A DNA stretch of 64,000 nt from Mycolicibacterium sp. MU0050 (lineage in GTDB: Bacteria > Actinomycetota > Actinomycetes > Mycobacteriales > Mycobacteriaceae), in the NCBI RefSeq assembly GCF_963378085.1, contig NZ_OY726395.1, positions 2,852,001 through 2,916,000 of the forward strand. The letters run 5' to 3'. The notes under the pieces are model-generated. The model searched no databases and had not been told where the DNA came from. It saw only the letters and a program-made list of their open reading frames with translations. The position numbers and the translations under genes are program-made. Positions 8,246 through 17,758 of the stretch are shown here, piece after piece (within the stretch, counting starts at the first letter, position 1; each line of letters opens with the position of its first letter).

Positions 8246-10456
8246 ATGAACATCCAGGGATATGACGACGAACTGTGCCGCGAGCGCGGTTACGTCGCCG
8301 ACCTCTACGCCCGCCTCGACGAGGAGCGCGCCCGCGCCAAGCGGCGGCATCGGGAGGCGCTGCGCGCCCCGATCGACGCCCAGGACGGCGGCACGCTGGT
8401 GCAGCGCGACGCCGAGGTGCGATCGATGATCCAGCGCATCCAACGCCTCGATGTGGCGGACGACGGGCTGTGCTTCGGCCGGTTGGACACCGAGGCCGGG
8501 GAACGTCGCTACATCGGCCGCCTCGGCCTGTTCGACGACGAGAACTCCTACGAGCCGCTGCTGCTGGACTGGCGGGCGCCGGCGGCGCGCGCGTTCTACG
8601 TCGCCACCGCGGCAAACCCGGAGGGCATGCGGCGCCGGCGCCAGTTCCACACCCGCGGCCGGCGCATCCTCGACTACACCGACGAGATCCTCGGCCGGCC
8701 CGACGGCAGCGAGGGCGCCGGCGGCGAGGCCGCCCTGCTGGCCGCCGTCAACGCCCCGCGCGGCGAGGGCATGCGGGACATCGTCGCGACCATCCAGGCC
8801 GAGCAGGACGAGATCATCCGGCTCGAGCACCCCGGGGTGCTGGTGATCGAAGGCGGCCCCGGCACCGGCAAGACCGTGGTGGCGTTGCACCGCGTCGCGT
8901 ACCTGCTCTACACCCAGCGGGAACGCATGGAACGCCACGGCGTGCTGCTGATCGGCCCCAATCCCGCGTTCCTGGACCATGTCGGCCGGGTGCTGCCGTC
9001 GCTCGGCGAAACCAACGTGGTGTTCATGACGCCGGGTGACCTGGTCCCCGGTCTGCGGGTGACGGCCGAGGACGGCCCGGAGGCCGCCCGGCACAAGGGC
9101 TCGCTGAAGATGCTGGACGTGCTCGCCGCGGCGATCGCCGATCACCAGCGGGTGCCGGCCGAGCCGCTGCCCATCGAGCTCGCCGACGTCGCGGTGCGCA
9201 TCGACGCCGAGACCGCGCAGTGGGCCATCGAGGAGGCCCGCGCCAGCGAACTGCCGCACAACGAGGCCCGGGCCGTGTTCATCGACGTCGTGACCTGGGT
9301 GCTCACCGAGCGCGCCATCGCCAGGATCGGCCGCGGCTGGCTGACCCGCGACGACAAGGCCGCCTGGGAGCATCTGCGCGCGGAGTTGCTCGACGAACTC
9401 GACGAGCACGCCGGCTTCGCGGCCGCGCTCGACCAGCTCTGGCCGACGCTGACCCCGCAGTCCCTGCTGGCCACGCTGTACACCTCGCAGGAGCGGCTGC
9501 GCACCGCGGGCGCCGACCCGTCGCTGTGGCGCGCCGACGGCGAGGCCTGGACGGTCTCGGATGTGCCGCTGCTCGACGAGCTGGTCGACCTGCTGGGCCG
9601 GGACAAGGAGGCCGAGCAGGCCGAACGGGCCGCCGAGGCCGAACGGCGGGAGGAGGCCGCCTACGCCGCGGGCGTGCTGGACCTGATGATCGACCGCGAG
9701 GATCTGATGGACGACGAGGATCGCCTGATGGCGCAGGACGTCATCGGCGCCGAGGACCTCGCCGAGCGATTCTCCGAACGCGACACCCGGGACCTGGCCG
9801 AGCGGGCCGCCGCCGACCGCGACTGGACCTACCGCCACGTGGTGGTGGACGAGGCCCAGGAACTCTCCGAGATGGACTGGCGGGTCCTGATGCGCCACTG
9901 CCCGGGCCGCTCGTTCACCGTGGTGGGCGATCTGGCCCAGCGGCGCGCGGCCGCCGGCGCCACGTCGTGGGCGGGGATGCTCGACCGCTACGTGCCCGGT
10001 CGCTGGGAGTACCGGCCGCTGACGGTCAACTACCGCACGCCGGCGGAGATCATGGCCGTCGCCGCGGCCGTGCTCGCCGAGTTCGCGCCGACGGTCCGGC
10101 CCCCGGAGTCGGTCCGGTCGACCGGGGTCCCGCCGTGGTCACGACAGGTCGCCGACGACGACGAGATGACGGCGGCCATCGAGGCGTTCGTCGCGGCCGA
10201 GTCCGAGCGAGAGGGCACCAGCGTCGTCATCGGACCGCCCGACGTGCCGGGCGCGGTGGCACCAGCGGACATCAAGGGCCTGGAGTTCGACGCCGTCCTG
10301 GTGGTGGAACCGGAGCGGATCCTCGCCGACGGACCCCGCGGTGCGGCCGAGCTCTACGTGGCGCTCACCCGCGCCACGCAGCGTCTCGGCGTGCTACACC
10401 GCGGTCGGTTGCCCGCGGCCCTCACGGGCCTGCGCACTCACCACTTGGACAGCTGA
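8246..10456 (+). CDS. helD: RNA polymerase-recycling motor ATPase HelD/HelR
   Basis: 736 residues from ATG 8246, with an AAAGGA ribosome binding site 4 nt upstream; longer upstream versions of the frame are not credible. The N-terminal helical arm (YVADLYARLDEERARAKRR) is typical of HelD, which inserts into RNA polymerase channels. Superfamily 1 ATPase motifs follow: Walker A GGPGTGKT near residue 203, DEAQELSEMDW (motif II), VGDLAQRR (motif III) and VALTRATQRLGVLHR at the C-terminus. Class II actinobacterial HelD releases stalled RNA polymerase; the related HelR gives rifamycin resistance. I saw no rifamycin-associated palindrome upstream, and the sequence does not decide between HelD and HelR. 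It overlaps the convergent next gene by 19 nt. Confidence 0.9.
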   Translation: MNIQGYDDELCRERGYVADLYARLDEERARAKRRHREALRAPIDAQDGGTLVQRDAEVRSMIQRIQRLDVADDGLCFGRLDTEAGERRYIGRLGLFDDENSYEPLLLDWRAPAARAFYVATAANPEGMRRRRQFHTRGRRILDYTDEILGRPDGSEGAGGEAALLAAVNAPRGEGMRDIVATIQAEQDEIIRLEHPGVLVIEGGPGTGKTVVALHRVAYLLYTQRERMERHGVLLIGPNPAFLDHVGRVLPSLGETNVVFMTPGDLVPGLRVTAEDGPEAARHKGSLKMLDVLAAAIADHQRVPAEPLPIELADVAVRIDAETAQWAIEEARASELPHNEARAVFIDVVTWVLTERAIARIGRGWLTRDDKAAWEHLRAELLDELDEHAGFAAALDQLWPTLTPQSLLATLYTSQERLRTAGADPSLWRADGEAWTVSDVPLLDELVDLLGRDKEAEQAERAAEAERREEAAYAAGVLDLMIDREDLMDDEDRLMAQDVIGAEDLAERFSERDTRDLAERAAADRDWTYRHVVVDEAQELSEMDWRVLMRHCPGRSFTVVGDLAQRRAAAGATSWAGMLDRYVPGRWEYRPLTVNYRTPAEIMAVAAAVLAEFAPTVRPPESVRSTGVPPWSRQVADDDEMTAAIEAFVAAESEREGTSVVIGPPDVPGAVAPADIKGLEFDAVLVVEPERILADGPRGAAELYVALTRATQRLGVLHRGRLPAALTGLRTHHLDS

Positions 10457-10866
10457 CACCGCACGTTGTAGGGATCGTCGTGCTGGCTGAGCACCTCGCC
10501 GTTCACGGCGATGTCGCAGTGCGCGCCGGGGGCTCCCACACCACCGCGGGTGGTGCTGCTCACCTGCAGGATCGCCCACTGCGGGTCGGCGAGCGTCGTC
10601 TCGAAGACCCACGGCGCGCCCGGTGCCACGTGCACCTTCTCCCGCTTCGCGAAGGCGTACGCGTCCGCGTTGAAGGCCTCCATGCTCGGCGGCTGCGTCG
10701 TCAGATAGAACAGGTCAAAGTCGTAGGGGGCCGCCGCGGTGAGCGTGTACCGAACCTGCTGCCCGGTCGGCTCGGCCACCGCCGTGCCATGCGTAACCGC
10801 AAATGCTGCCGACGCCGCCATGACAGCCGCGCCGATTCTCCGTGTCGCTGTTCCCATGTTCGTCAT
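10438..10866 (-). CDS. Secreted MmpS-like beta-sandwich protein
   Basis: 142 residues from ATG 10866. A Sec signal peptide is clear: Arg-rich start, then an Ala-rich hydrophobic stretch ending in AVAEP around residue 31. The mature part has VRYTLTAAAPYDFDLFY, then PWVFETTLADPQWAILQVSST and a C-terminal CDIAVNGEVLSQ with a second cysteine near the end. That resembles the C-terminal domain of mycobacterial MmpS proteins (beta-sandwich, HCxIxVNG motif, probable disulfide). There is no MmpL gene beside it, so a transport-accessory role cannot be claimed. The last 19 nt overlap helD on the other strand. Confidence 0.65.
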   Translation of the reverse strand: MTNMGTATRRIGAAVMAASAAFAVTHGTAVAEPTGQQVRYTLTAAAPYDFDLFYLTTQPPSMEAFNADAYAFAKREKVHVAPGAPWVFETTLADPQWAILQVSSTTRGGVGAPGAHCDIAVNGEVLSQHDDPYNVRCQLSKW

Positions 10867-11072
10867 ATCTTTCGACGCTACCGCATCGTTACAGCCGACT
10901 TCGAAGCTCGTTTTCTCCGGGCCGATTGCCGACCTCACCGGTCGGTGAACGGCGCACCAAGGGTTCGTTAATACGTTCGTGACACACAGATATTTCGAAG
11001 AAACACGGGAGCCATAACGTCCGGTCCGACACCCGCCGGGGTGCTCGCACCGTCGTTCACGAAAGGCTCTCG

Positions 11073-12341
11073 ATGCCCAGTTCTTCGCGTCCCAGTCTGA
11101 GAAAGTCGGCGGTCGCCGCGACCGGCCTGCTGTGTGCCACCGCGCTGGCACTGTCCGGCTGCGGCAGTAAGGCCACCGACACCGTCGCCGCCGGCGGCGG
11201 TGAGTCCTGCGTGGACACCTCCGGTCCGGCGGTCAAGGTGGGTTCGCTGAACTCGCTGTCGGGCACCATGGCCATCTCCGAGGTCACCGTGCGCGACGCC
11301 ATCGCCCTGGCCGTCGAGCAGATCAACGCCGACGGCGGCGTGCTGGGCAAGCAGATCGAGGTGGTCGGCGAGGACGGCGCCTCAGAGCCCACCGTGTTCG
11401 CCGAGAAGGCCGAGAAGCTGATCAAGAACGATTGCGTGGCCGCGGTCTTCGGCGGCTGGACGTCCTCGAGCCGCAAGGCGATGCTGCCCGTCTTCGAGAG
11501 CAACGACGCGTTGCTGTACTACCCCGTGCAGTACGAGGGCCTGGAGTCCAGCGACAACATCTTCTACACCGGCGCCACCACCAACCAACAGATCGTGCCC
11601 GCGCTGGACTATCTGAAGGAGCGCGGCGTCACCTCGCTGTACCTGGTGGGCAGCGACTACGTCTTCCCGCAGACCGCCAACCGGATCATCCGGGCCTACG
11701 CCGACGCCAACGGCATCGAGATCAAGGGCGAGGACTACACCCCGCTGGGCTCGACCGACTTCTCGACCATTGTCAACAAGGTGCGGGCCTCCGGGGCCGG
11801 CGCGGTGTTCAACACGCTCAACGGCGATTCAAACGTGGCGTTCTTCAAGGAGTACACCAACGCCGGCCTGAATCCGCAGACCATGCCGGTGATCTCGGTG
11901 TCGATCGCCGAGGAGGAGGTCAAGGGCATCGGGGCGCAGAACATCGACGGCCAGCTGACCGCGTGGAACTACTACCAGACCATCGACACCCCGGAGAACA
12001 AGGCGTTCGTGACGGCGTTCCAGGACAAGTTCGGCGCCGACCGCGTGACCTCCGATCCGATGGAAGCCGCCTACACCTCGGTGTACCTGTGGAAGAACAC
12101 CGTGGAGAAGGCGAATTCGTTTGCCGTCAAGGACATTCAGGACAACGCCGACGGCGTCAGCTTCGCCGCCCCGGAGGGCCTGGTGACCATCGACGGCGAC
12201 ACCCACCACATCACCAAGACGGCCCGCATCGGTGAGATCCGTCCCGACGGCCTGATCTACACGGTCTGGGAGTCGGCCGGTCCCATCGAGCCGGACCCCT
12301 TCCTGGAGTCCTATCCGTGGGCCAGCGGCCTCGCCGGCTGA
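11073..12341 (+). CDS. urtA: Urea ABC transporter substrate-binding lipoprotein UrtA
   Basis: 422 residues. Lipoprotein signal: Arg/Lys-containing start, hydrophobic stretch, lipobox LSGC with Cys30. The mature domain begins KVGSLNSLSGTMAISE, a strong UrtA/AmiC-type signature (branched-chain amino acid receptor family, type I periplasmic fold). It should bind urea outside the membrane and hand it to UrtB/UrtC. First gene of urtABCDE, all on the plus strand with 4-nt overlaps from urtB onward. A ribosome binding site (GAAAGG) lies about 7 nt before ATG. The 206-bp upstream region is AT-richer than its surroundings; I looked for a GlnR-type nitrogen-control box (GTNAC and GNAAC spaced by 6) and saw only partial matches. 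Confidence 0.93.
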   Translation: MPSSSRPSLRKSAVAATGLLCATALALSGCGSKATDTVAAGGGESCVDTSGPAVKVGSLNSLSGTMAISEVTVRDAIALAVEQINADGGVLGKQIEVVGEDGASEPTVFAEKAEKLIKNDCVAAVFGGWTSSSRKAMLPVFESNDALLYYPVQYEGLESSDNIFYTGATTNQQIVPALDYLKERGVTSLYLVGSDYVFPQTANRIIRAYADANGIEIKGEDYTPLGSTDFSTIVNKVRASGAGAVFNTLNGDSNVAFFKEYTNAGLNPQTMPVISVSIAEEEVKGIGAQNIDGQLTAWNYYQTIDTPENKAFVTAFQDKFGADRVTSDPMEAAYTSVYLWKNTVEKANSFAVKDIQDNADGVSFAAPEGLVTIDGDTHHITKTARIGEIRPDGLIYTVWESAGPIEPDPFLESYPWASGLAG

Positions 12342-12349
12342 GCGCCTAG

Positions 12350-13234
12350 ATGGATGTCCTGATCGGGCAGCTGGCAACGGGATTGAGCCTCGGCTCGATC
12401 CTGTTGCTCGCCGCCCTGGGGTTGGCGCTGACGTTCGGCCAGATGGGCGTCATCAACATGGCGCACGGCGAATTCATCATGGCCGGCTGCTATACCGCCT
12501 ACGTCACGCAACAAATCATCTCGAATGCCGGTGCCTCGCTGCTGATCTCGCTGGTGGTGGGGTTCGTGATCGGCGGCCTGCTGGGGGTGCTGTTGGAGAC
12601 CACGCTGATCCAGCGGATGTATCACCGGCCGCTGGACACGCTGTTGGTGACCTTCGGCGTCGGTTTGATCCTGCAGCAGGTGGCCCGCGACCTGTTCGGC
12701 GCCCCCGCGGTCAACGTGATCGCACCGACGTGGCTGTCCGGCGGGGTGGAGATCCTCGGCGCGGTGGTGCCCAAGACCCGGCTGTTCATCCTGGTCCTGG
12801 CGATCGTGTGTGTGACCGCGCTGGCCGTGATGCTCAAGGCCAGCCCCATGGGGCGCCGGATCCGTGCGGTCGTGCAGAACCGCGATCTGGCGGAGACCAG
12901 CGGCATCTCGTCGCGGCGGACCGACATCACCACCTTCTTCATCGGGTCGGGACTGGCCGGGGTGGCCGGGGTGGCGCTGACCCTGATCGGGTCGACGAGC
13001 CCGACCATCGGCCAGAGCTATCTGATCGACGCCTTCCTGGTGGTGGTCGTCGGCGGGCTGGGACAGATCAAGGGCACCGTGATCGCCGCCTTCGCACTCG
13101 GATTCTTCAACTCGTTCATCGAATACAGCACCACCGCCTCGCTGGCCAAGGTGATTGTCTTCGTGCTCATCGTGGTGTTCCTGCAGGTGCGTCCGCAGGG
13201 GCTGTTCACGGTCCGGACTAGGAGCCTCGCATGA
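12350..13234 (+). CDS. urtB: Urea ABC transporter permease UrtB
   Basis: 294 residues, hydrophobic throughout with about eight likely membrane helices. It belongs to the LivH-type permease family; LGLALTFGQMGVINMAHGEF is the usual family signature in the first third. It forms the membrane channel with UrtC. Starts 8 nt after urtA and ends in a 4-nt overlap with urtC. No separate promoter seen. Confidence 0.93.
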   Translation: MDVLIGQLATGLSLGSILLLAALGLALTFGQMGVINMAHGEFIMAGCYTAYVTQQIISNAGASLLISLVVGFVIGGLLGVLLETTLIQRMYHRPLDTLLVTFGVGLILQQVARDLFGAPAVNVIAPTWLSGGVEILGAVVPKTRLFILVLAIVCVTALAVMLKASPMGRRIRAVVQNRDLAETSGISSRRTDITTFFIGSGLAGVAGVALTLIGSTSPTIGQSYLIDAFLVVVVGGLGQIKGTVIAAFALGFFNSFIEYSTTASLAKVIVFVLIVVFLQVRPQGLFTVRTRSLA

Positions 13235-14352
13235 GAATTCTGTTGGGACGCCGGCAGACCTGGGCCGGTTTCGGGGTCGCGGCGGCGCTGCTGTTCGGCC
13301 TGGCCCCGCTGGTGCTGTCCGAGTTTCGGCTCAGCATGTTCGCCAAGTTCCTGTGCTTCGCGATCGTGGCGGTCGGCATCGGGCTGGCGTGGGGCCGCGG
13401 GGGCATGCTGGTGCTGGGCCAGGGCGTGTTCTTCGGCCTCGGCGGCTACATGATGGCCATGCACCTGAAGATCGCCGACGCCCAGCTGCGTGGCGATGCG
13501 GTGCCGGATTTCATGCAGATCGCCGGCATCCGGGTGCTGCCGGGCTATTGGGCCCCGTTCGCCTCCCCGGTGTTCACGGTGCTGGCCATCCTCATCGTGC
13601 CCACCGCGATCGCGGCCGCACTGGGGCTCGGGGTTTTCAAGCGGCGGGTGAAGGGGGCCTACTTCGCGATCCTGTCGCAGGCGCTGGCCGCGGCCCTGGC
13701 CATCCTGCTGGTCGGCCAGACCAGCCTCGGCGGGTCCAACGGGCTCAACCGATTCCAGACCTTCTTCGGCTTCACCCTCAACGACCCCGCGAATCGCCGG
13801 ATGCTGTACTTCATCGCGGCCGGCGTGCTGCTGGCCGTCATCGCGATCGCCCGGCAGCTGATGGTCAGCCGCTACGGGGAGCTGCTCGTGGCAGTCCGCG
13901 ACGGCGAGGAGCGGGTCCGGTTCCTCGGCTACGACCCGGCCAACGTCAAGGTCGTGGCCTACAGCGTGGCCGCGTTGTTCGCCGGCATCGCCGGCGCGCT
14001 GTTCGCCCCCATCGTCGGGTTCATCGCGCCGTCCCAGATCGGGATCCTGCCGTCGATCGCGTTCGTGATCGGCGTCGCGATCGGTGGCCGCACCACCCTG
14101 CTCGGCCCGGTGCTGGGCGCCATCGGCATCGCATGGGCGCAAACGCTGTTCTCCGAACGGTTTCCGTCCGAATGGACCTATGCCCAGGGGCTGCTGTTCA
14201 TCATCGTCGTCGGGTTCTTCCCGGCCGGGCTGGCCGGGCTCGGGGCGCTGTTCGCCCGCCGGCGCCGCACCCGGCGACCACCGCCGGAGCCCGAGCCCGA
14301 CCCGCAACCCGATGCCGAGCCGACCACCGAGACCGCGGAGGCACGCATATGA
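13231..14352 (+). CDS. urtC: Urea ABC transporter permease UrtC
   Basis: 373 residues, LivM-type permease with multiple membrane helices. Motifs include GRGGMLVLGQGVFFGLGGY, and RDGEERVRFLGYDPANVK for the cytoplasmic loop that contacts the ATPases. The C-terminal 35 residues are charged and proline-rich (PPPEPEPDPQPD type), a disordered tail not needed for the family fold. Overlaps urtB by 4 nt and urtD by 4 nt. Confidence 0.93.
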   Translation: MRILLGRRQTWAGFGVAAALLFGLAPLVLSEFRLSMFAKFLCFAIVAVGIGLAWGRGGMLVLGQGVFFGLGGYMMAMHLKIADAQLRGDAVPDFMQIAGIRVLPGYWAPFASPVFTVLAILIVPTAIAAALGLGVFKRRVKGAYFAILSQALAAALAILLVGQTSLGGSNGLNRFQTFFGFTLNDPANRRMLYFIAAGVLLAVIAIARQLMVSRYGELLVAVRDGEERVRFLGYDPANVKVVAYSVAALFAGIAGALFAPIVGFIAPSQIGILPSIAFVIGVAIGGRTTLLGPVLGAIGIAWAQTLFSERFPSEWTYAQGLLFIIVVGFFPAGLAGLGALFARRRRTRRPPPEPEPDPQPDAEPTTETAEARI

Positions 14353-15149
14353 CCACCGAACTGCAACCGGTGGCCGGCGGCAACGTCGGCATGGGTACCG
14401 AATACCTCGAAGTGCACGGCCTCACGGTGGAATTCGACGGGTTCAAGGCCGTCGACGGTGTCGACCTGACGCTCTTCCAGGGCGATCTGCGCTTCCTCAT
14501 CGGACCCAACGGCGCCGGCAAGACCACCGTCATCGACGCGATCACGGGCCTTGTGCCCGGCAGCGGGTCGGTGAACAAGTCCGGGGTCGAGCTGCTGGGC
14601 AAGAAGGTACATCAGATCGCCCGGCTCGGGGTGGGTCGCACCTTCCAGACCGCCTCGGTCTTCGAAAACCTCACGGTCCTGCAGAATCTCGACATCGCGG
14701 CCGGGGCGGGGCGGTCCTGGTGGACGCTGCTGCGTCGGCGCGCCGAGGTGCTGCCGGCCATCGACGAGGCGCTGGAGACCATCGGGCTGACCGCGCTCGC
14801 CGACCGCCCCGCAGGGGTGTTGGCCCACGGCCAGAAACAATGGCTGGAGATCGGCATGCTGCTGGTGCAGAACGCCGACGTGCTGCTGCTCGACGAGCCG
14901 GTGGCGGGGATGAGCGCAGAGGAGCGCGAGGAGACCGGAAACCTGTTGCGGCGCATCGGTGCCGAACGGACCGTCGTCGTCGTCGAACATGACATGGATT
15001 TCATGCGCCAGTTCGCGACGTCGGTGACCGTGCTGGCCCGCGGCAACGTCATCGCCGAAGGGACGGTGGCCGAGGTCCAGGCCAACCCCAAGGTCCAGGA
15101 GGTCTACCTGGGCACCGCGGCGGCCGGCGAAATCGAGGCCGGCGAATGA
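14349..15149 (+). CDS. urtD: Urea ABC transporter ATP-binding protein UrtD
   Basis: 266 residues from ATG 14349, overlapping the urtC stop by 4 nt (ATGA), which decides the start. Walker A GPNGAGKTT; signature region LAHGQKQWLEIGM (UrtD proteins have this unusual form in place of LSGGQ); Walker B VLLLDEPVAGM; switch His in VVEHDMDF. This ATPase drives urea import with UrtE. An N-terminal extension of about 20 residues precedes the ABC domain. Confidence 0.93.
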   Translation: MTTELQPVAGGNVGMGTEYLEVHGLTVEFDGFKAVDGVDLTLFQGDLRFLIGPNGAGKTTVIDAITGLVPGSGSVNKSGVELLGKKVHQIARLGVGRTFQTASVFENLTVLQNLDIAAGAGRSWWTLLRRRAEVLPAIDEALETIGLTALADRPAGVLAHGQKQWLEIGMLLVQNADVLLLDEPVAGMSAEEREETGNLLRRIGAERTVVVVEHDMDFMRQFATSVTVLARGNVIAEGTVAEVQANPKVQEVYLGTAAAGEIEAGE

Positions 15150-15841
15150 CTTTGCAACTGATCGACGTCCACGCCGGCTACGGCCGCTCGGAGGTGATCC
15201 ACGGCGTCACCCTGGACGTGCCGACCGACGGCGTCGCGGCGGTGCTGGGTCACAACGGCGCGGGCAAGACCACGCTGCTGCGCGCCGCGGTCGGGCTGCT
15301 CAAATGCGGTTCGGGCAAGGTGCTGTTCGACGGCGAGGACATCACCCGGCTGCGCCCGTCGGCGCGGGTGGCGCGCGGGCTGGCCTACGTGCCGCAGGGC
15401 CAGCAGTCGTTCGGTCAGCTGACGACCGCCGAGAATCTGCAGGTGGTCGCCGACGGCCGCAAGGGCGGCAAGGCGCTGATCGACGCGCAGCTCGACCTGT
15501 TTCCTGCCCTGAAGGAACTGTTGAATCGGCGCGCCGGGCTGCTCTCCGGCGGTCAGCGCCAGCAGCTCGCGATCGCCCGCGCGCTGATCACCCGACCCAA
15601 GACGCTGATCCTCGACGAACCCACCGAGGGCATCCAGCCCTCGGTGGTCGCCGAGATCGAGCAGGCCATCACCGCGTTGACCGCCACCGGCGACCTCGGT
15701 GTGCTGCTCGTCGAACAGCACATCGGCTTCGCATTGGAGTCGGCGCAGCGGTACTACGTGCTGGAGGCGGGGCGGGTGACGTCCTCGGGCGACGGCGGCC
15801 GGGGTTCGGAGACCGCGGTGCGGGCCGCCCTGACCATCTGA
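15146..15841 (+). CDS. urtE: Urea ABC transporter ATP-binding protein UrtE
   Basis: 231 residues. Walker A GHNGAGKTT, signature LSGGQRQQLAIARAL, Walker B TLILDEPTEGI, switch His in VLLVEQHIGFAL. The IQPSVVAEI stretch after Walker B is typical of UrtE/LivF. Last gene of urtABCDE, coupled to urtD by a 4-nt overlap. Having all five genes adjacent indicates a working high-affinity urea uptake system; no urease genes are in the window. Confidence 0.93.
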   Translation: MTLQLIDVHAGYGRSEVIHGVTLDVPTDGVAAVLGHNGAGKTTLLRAAVGLLKCGSGKVLFDGEDITRLRPSARVARGLAYVPQGQQSFGQLTTAENLQVVADGRKGGKALIDAQLDLFPALKELLNRRAGLLSGGQRQQLAIARALITRPKTLILDEPTEGIQPSVVAEIEQAITALTATGDLGVLLVEQHIGFALESAQRYYVLEAGRVTSSGDGGRGSETAVRAALTI

Positions 15842-15935
15842 CCCACCCGCGAGTGTGCATGTCCCCGGCCGACACACCGGTGCTTCTGGCGGGAACGCGC
15901 CCGCTCACCGCAGTCGAGATGGCAGGCTCGCCGCT

Positions 15936-16460
15936 ATGAGCGATGCCGAACCCCGCGTACTGGCCGACACCGGCGGCCTCGTCGTCACCGACGACGGGCG
16001 CCGGGTGGTGGTGATCGACCGGCAGACCGGTCCGGCCAGCGTCCTCGCGTTCGTGTTGGGGGTGCTCGCCGCGGTGTCCCTGGGCTTCGGGGTGGTCGCT
16101 CTGCTCGGCAGTGTGGTGGCGGCGCCGGCCGCCGCCGGGTTCATCGTGGCCGGGTTGCTCGCCGCCGCGGCGACCTGGTGGCTGGCCCGACGGGTGCTGG
16201 TGCGCCGCAGCCAGCCGCTGGGCCACTGCCATCCCGCGGCCGTCCTGGACCGCAAGCTCGGCCTGTTCAGTTCCTCGGGCGGGGCGCTGATGCCGCTGAA
16301 CGAGGTGCGGTTCGAACGCCGCCTGCAGCTGACGTCGAGCTCGCCCAAGCTGGTGGCGGTCACCCCCAACGGCACCCGAGTTCTCAAGCGCGGCAGCCCG
16401 TTCGACGGCGGGATCGGCGACGTGCACGACGTGCTCAACGCGGTGGCGCAGGGCCGCTGA
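15936..16460 (+). CDS. Conserved small membrane protein of unknown function
   Basis: 174 residues from ATG 15936 (MSDAEPRVLADTG); the open frame extends upstream but this is the first start with a normal-looking N-terminus. Two membrane segments lie around residues 35-55 and 62-85. Before them is a short beta-rich region, after them a basic cytoplasmic-type domain (SSGGALMPLNEVRFERR) ending near NGTRVLKRGSPFDGG. The layout is like small PH-domain-type membrane proteins. Ends 19 nt before the convergent hisS stop. Function not recognised. Confidence 0.7.
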   Translation: MSDAEPRVLADTGGLVVTDDGRRVVVIDRQTGPASVLAFVLGVLAAVSLGFGVVALLGSVVAAPAAAGFIVAGLLAAAATWWLARRVLVRRSQPLGHCHPAAVLDRKLGLFSSSGGALMPLNEVRFERRLQLTSSSPKLVAVTPNGTRVLKRGSPFDGGIGDVHDVLNAVAQGR

Positions 16461-16479
16461 GCCCGGCGCGCCCGCGGGG

Positions 16480-17745
16480 TCAGAGGCGGGCCAGGACCTC
16501 CTCGAGCACCGCGTCGGTGGCGATGTCGACCTGCTCCCCCGTGCTGAGATCCTTGACCCCGACGGTGCCGGCCTCGACGTCGCGGTCCCCGGCCACCAGC
16601 GCAACCCGGGCGCCCGAGCGGTCGGCGGCGCGCAGCGCACCCTTGAGACCGCGGTCGCCGTAGGCCACGTCGACGCGCACCCCGGCCGTCCGCAACTGCG
16701 CGGCGAGCACCACCAGCGCAGCCTTGCCCTGCTCGCCCAGCGGCGCGCAGTACACGTCGACCCGGCTCGTCGCGCCGACGGCCTTGCCCTCGGCCTTGAG
16801 CGCCAACACGGTGCGGTCGACGCCCAACCCGAAACCGATGCCGGACAGGTCCTGGCCGCCGAGTTGTTGCATCAACCCGTCGTAGCGACCGCCGCCGCCG
16901 ATGCCCGACTGCGCGCCGAGCCCGTCGTGGACGAACTCGAAGGTGGTCTTGGTGTAGTAGTCCAGGCCGCGCACCATCCGCGGGTTGATCTGATACGGCA
17001 CCTTCAGCGCGTCGAGGTGGGCCAGCACCGCGTCGAAGTGTTGGCGTGCCGAATCCGACAGGTGGTCGAGCATCACCGGCGCGTCCGCGGTCATCGCCCG
17101 GACCTCCGGTCTCTTGTCGTCGAGCACCCGCAGCGGGTTGATCTCGGCGCGGGCGCGGGTCGCGTCGTCGAGGTCGAGCTTGAACAGGAAGTCCTGCAAC
17201 AGCTCTCGGTACGCCGGTCGGCAGGTGTCGTCGCCCAGCGAGGTGATCTCCAACCGGAAGCCGTCGAGCCCCAGCGACCGGAAGCCGGCGTCGGCCACCG
17301 CGATCACCTCGGCGTCCAGCGCGGGGTCGTCCACGCCGATGGCCTCGATGCCGACCTGCTGCAGCTGGCGGTAGCGGCCGGCCTGGGGCCGCTCGTAGCG
17401 GAAGAACGGGCCGGAATAGCACAGCTTGACCGGCAGCGCGCCGCGGTCCAGCCCGTGCTCGATGACCGCCCGCATGACGCCGGCGGTGCCCTCGGGGCGC
17501 AGCGTCACCGAACGCTCGCCGCGGTCGGCGAAGGTGTACATCTCCTTGGAGACCACGTCGGTCGACTCGCCCACCCCGCGGGCGAACAGGGCGGTGTCCT
17601 CGAAGATCGGCAACTCGATGTCGCCGTACCCGGCGCGGCGGGCGGCGCCGAGCAGACCGTCGCGGACGGCCACGAACTGTGCCGAGTCGGGCGGCAGGTA
17701 GTCGGGAACGCCCTTGGGGCCCTGAAAGGACGGTGATTCGCTCAC
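16480..17745 (-). CDS. hisS: Histidyl-tRNA synthetase
   Basis: 421 residues, normal length for the class II enzyme that charges tRNA-His. Motif 2 region [18 protein letters not shown], the histidine-specific [13 protein letters not shown], and motif 3 [10 protein letters not shown] are all present, followed by the anticodon-binding alpha/beta domain. The start [18 protein letters not shown] is the usual N-terminus. It lies 13 nt downstream of the degenerate MBL-fold gene, as in other mycobacteria, and is probably cotranscribed with it. Confidence 0.95.
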   Translation of the reverse strand: MSESPSFQGPKGVPDYLPPDSAQFVAVRDGLLGAARRAGYGDIELPIFEDTALFARGVGESTDVVSKEMYTFADRGERSVTLRPEGTAGVMRAVIEHGLDRGALPVKLCYSGPFFRYERPQAGRYRQLQQVGIEAIGVDDPALDAEVIAVADAGFRSLGLDGFRLEITSLGDDTCRPAYRELLQDFLFKLDLDDATRARAEINPLRVLDDKRPEVRAMTADAPVMLDHLSDSARQHFDAVLAHLDALKVPYQINPRMVRGLDYYTKTTFEFVHDGLGAQSGIGGGGRYDGLMQQLGGQDLSGIGFGLGVDRTVLALKAEGKAVGATSRVDVYCAPLGEQGKAALVVLAAQLRTAGVRVDVAYGDRGLKGALRAADRSGARVALVAGDRDVEAGTVGVKDLSTGEQVDIATDAVLEEVLARL

Positions 17746-17758
17746 GCAGCCTGTTCCT

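Noticed and set aside
10867..11072. GlnR nitrogen-control box upstream of urtA.
   Set aside because: Only half-sites with wrong spacing are present; the evidence is too weak to list.
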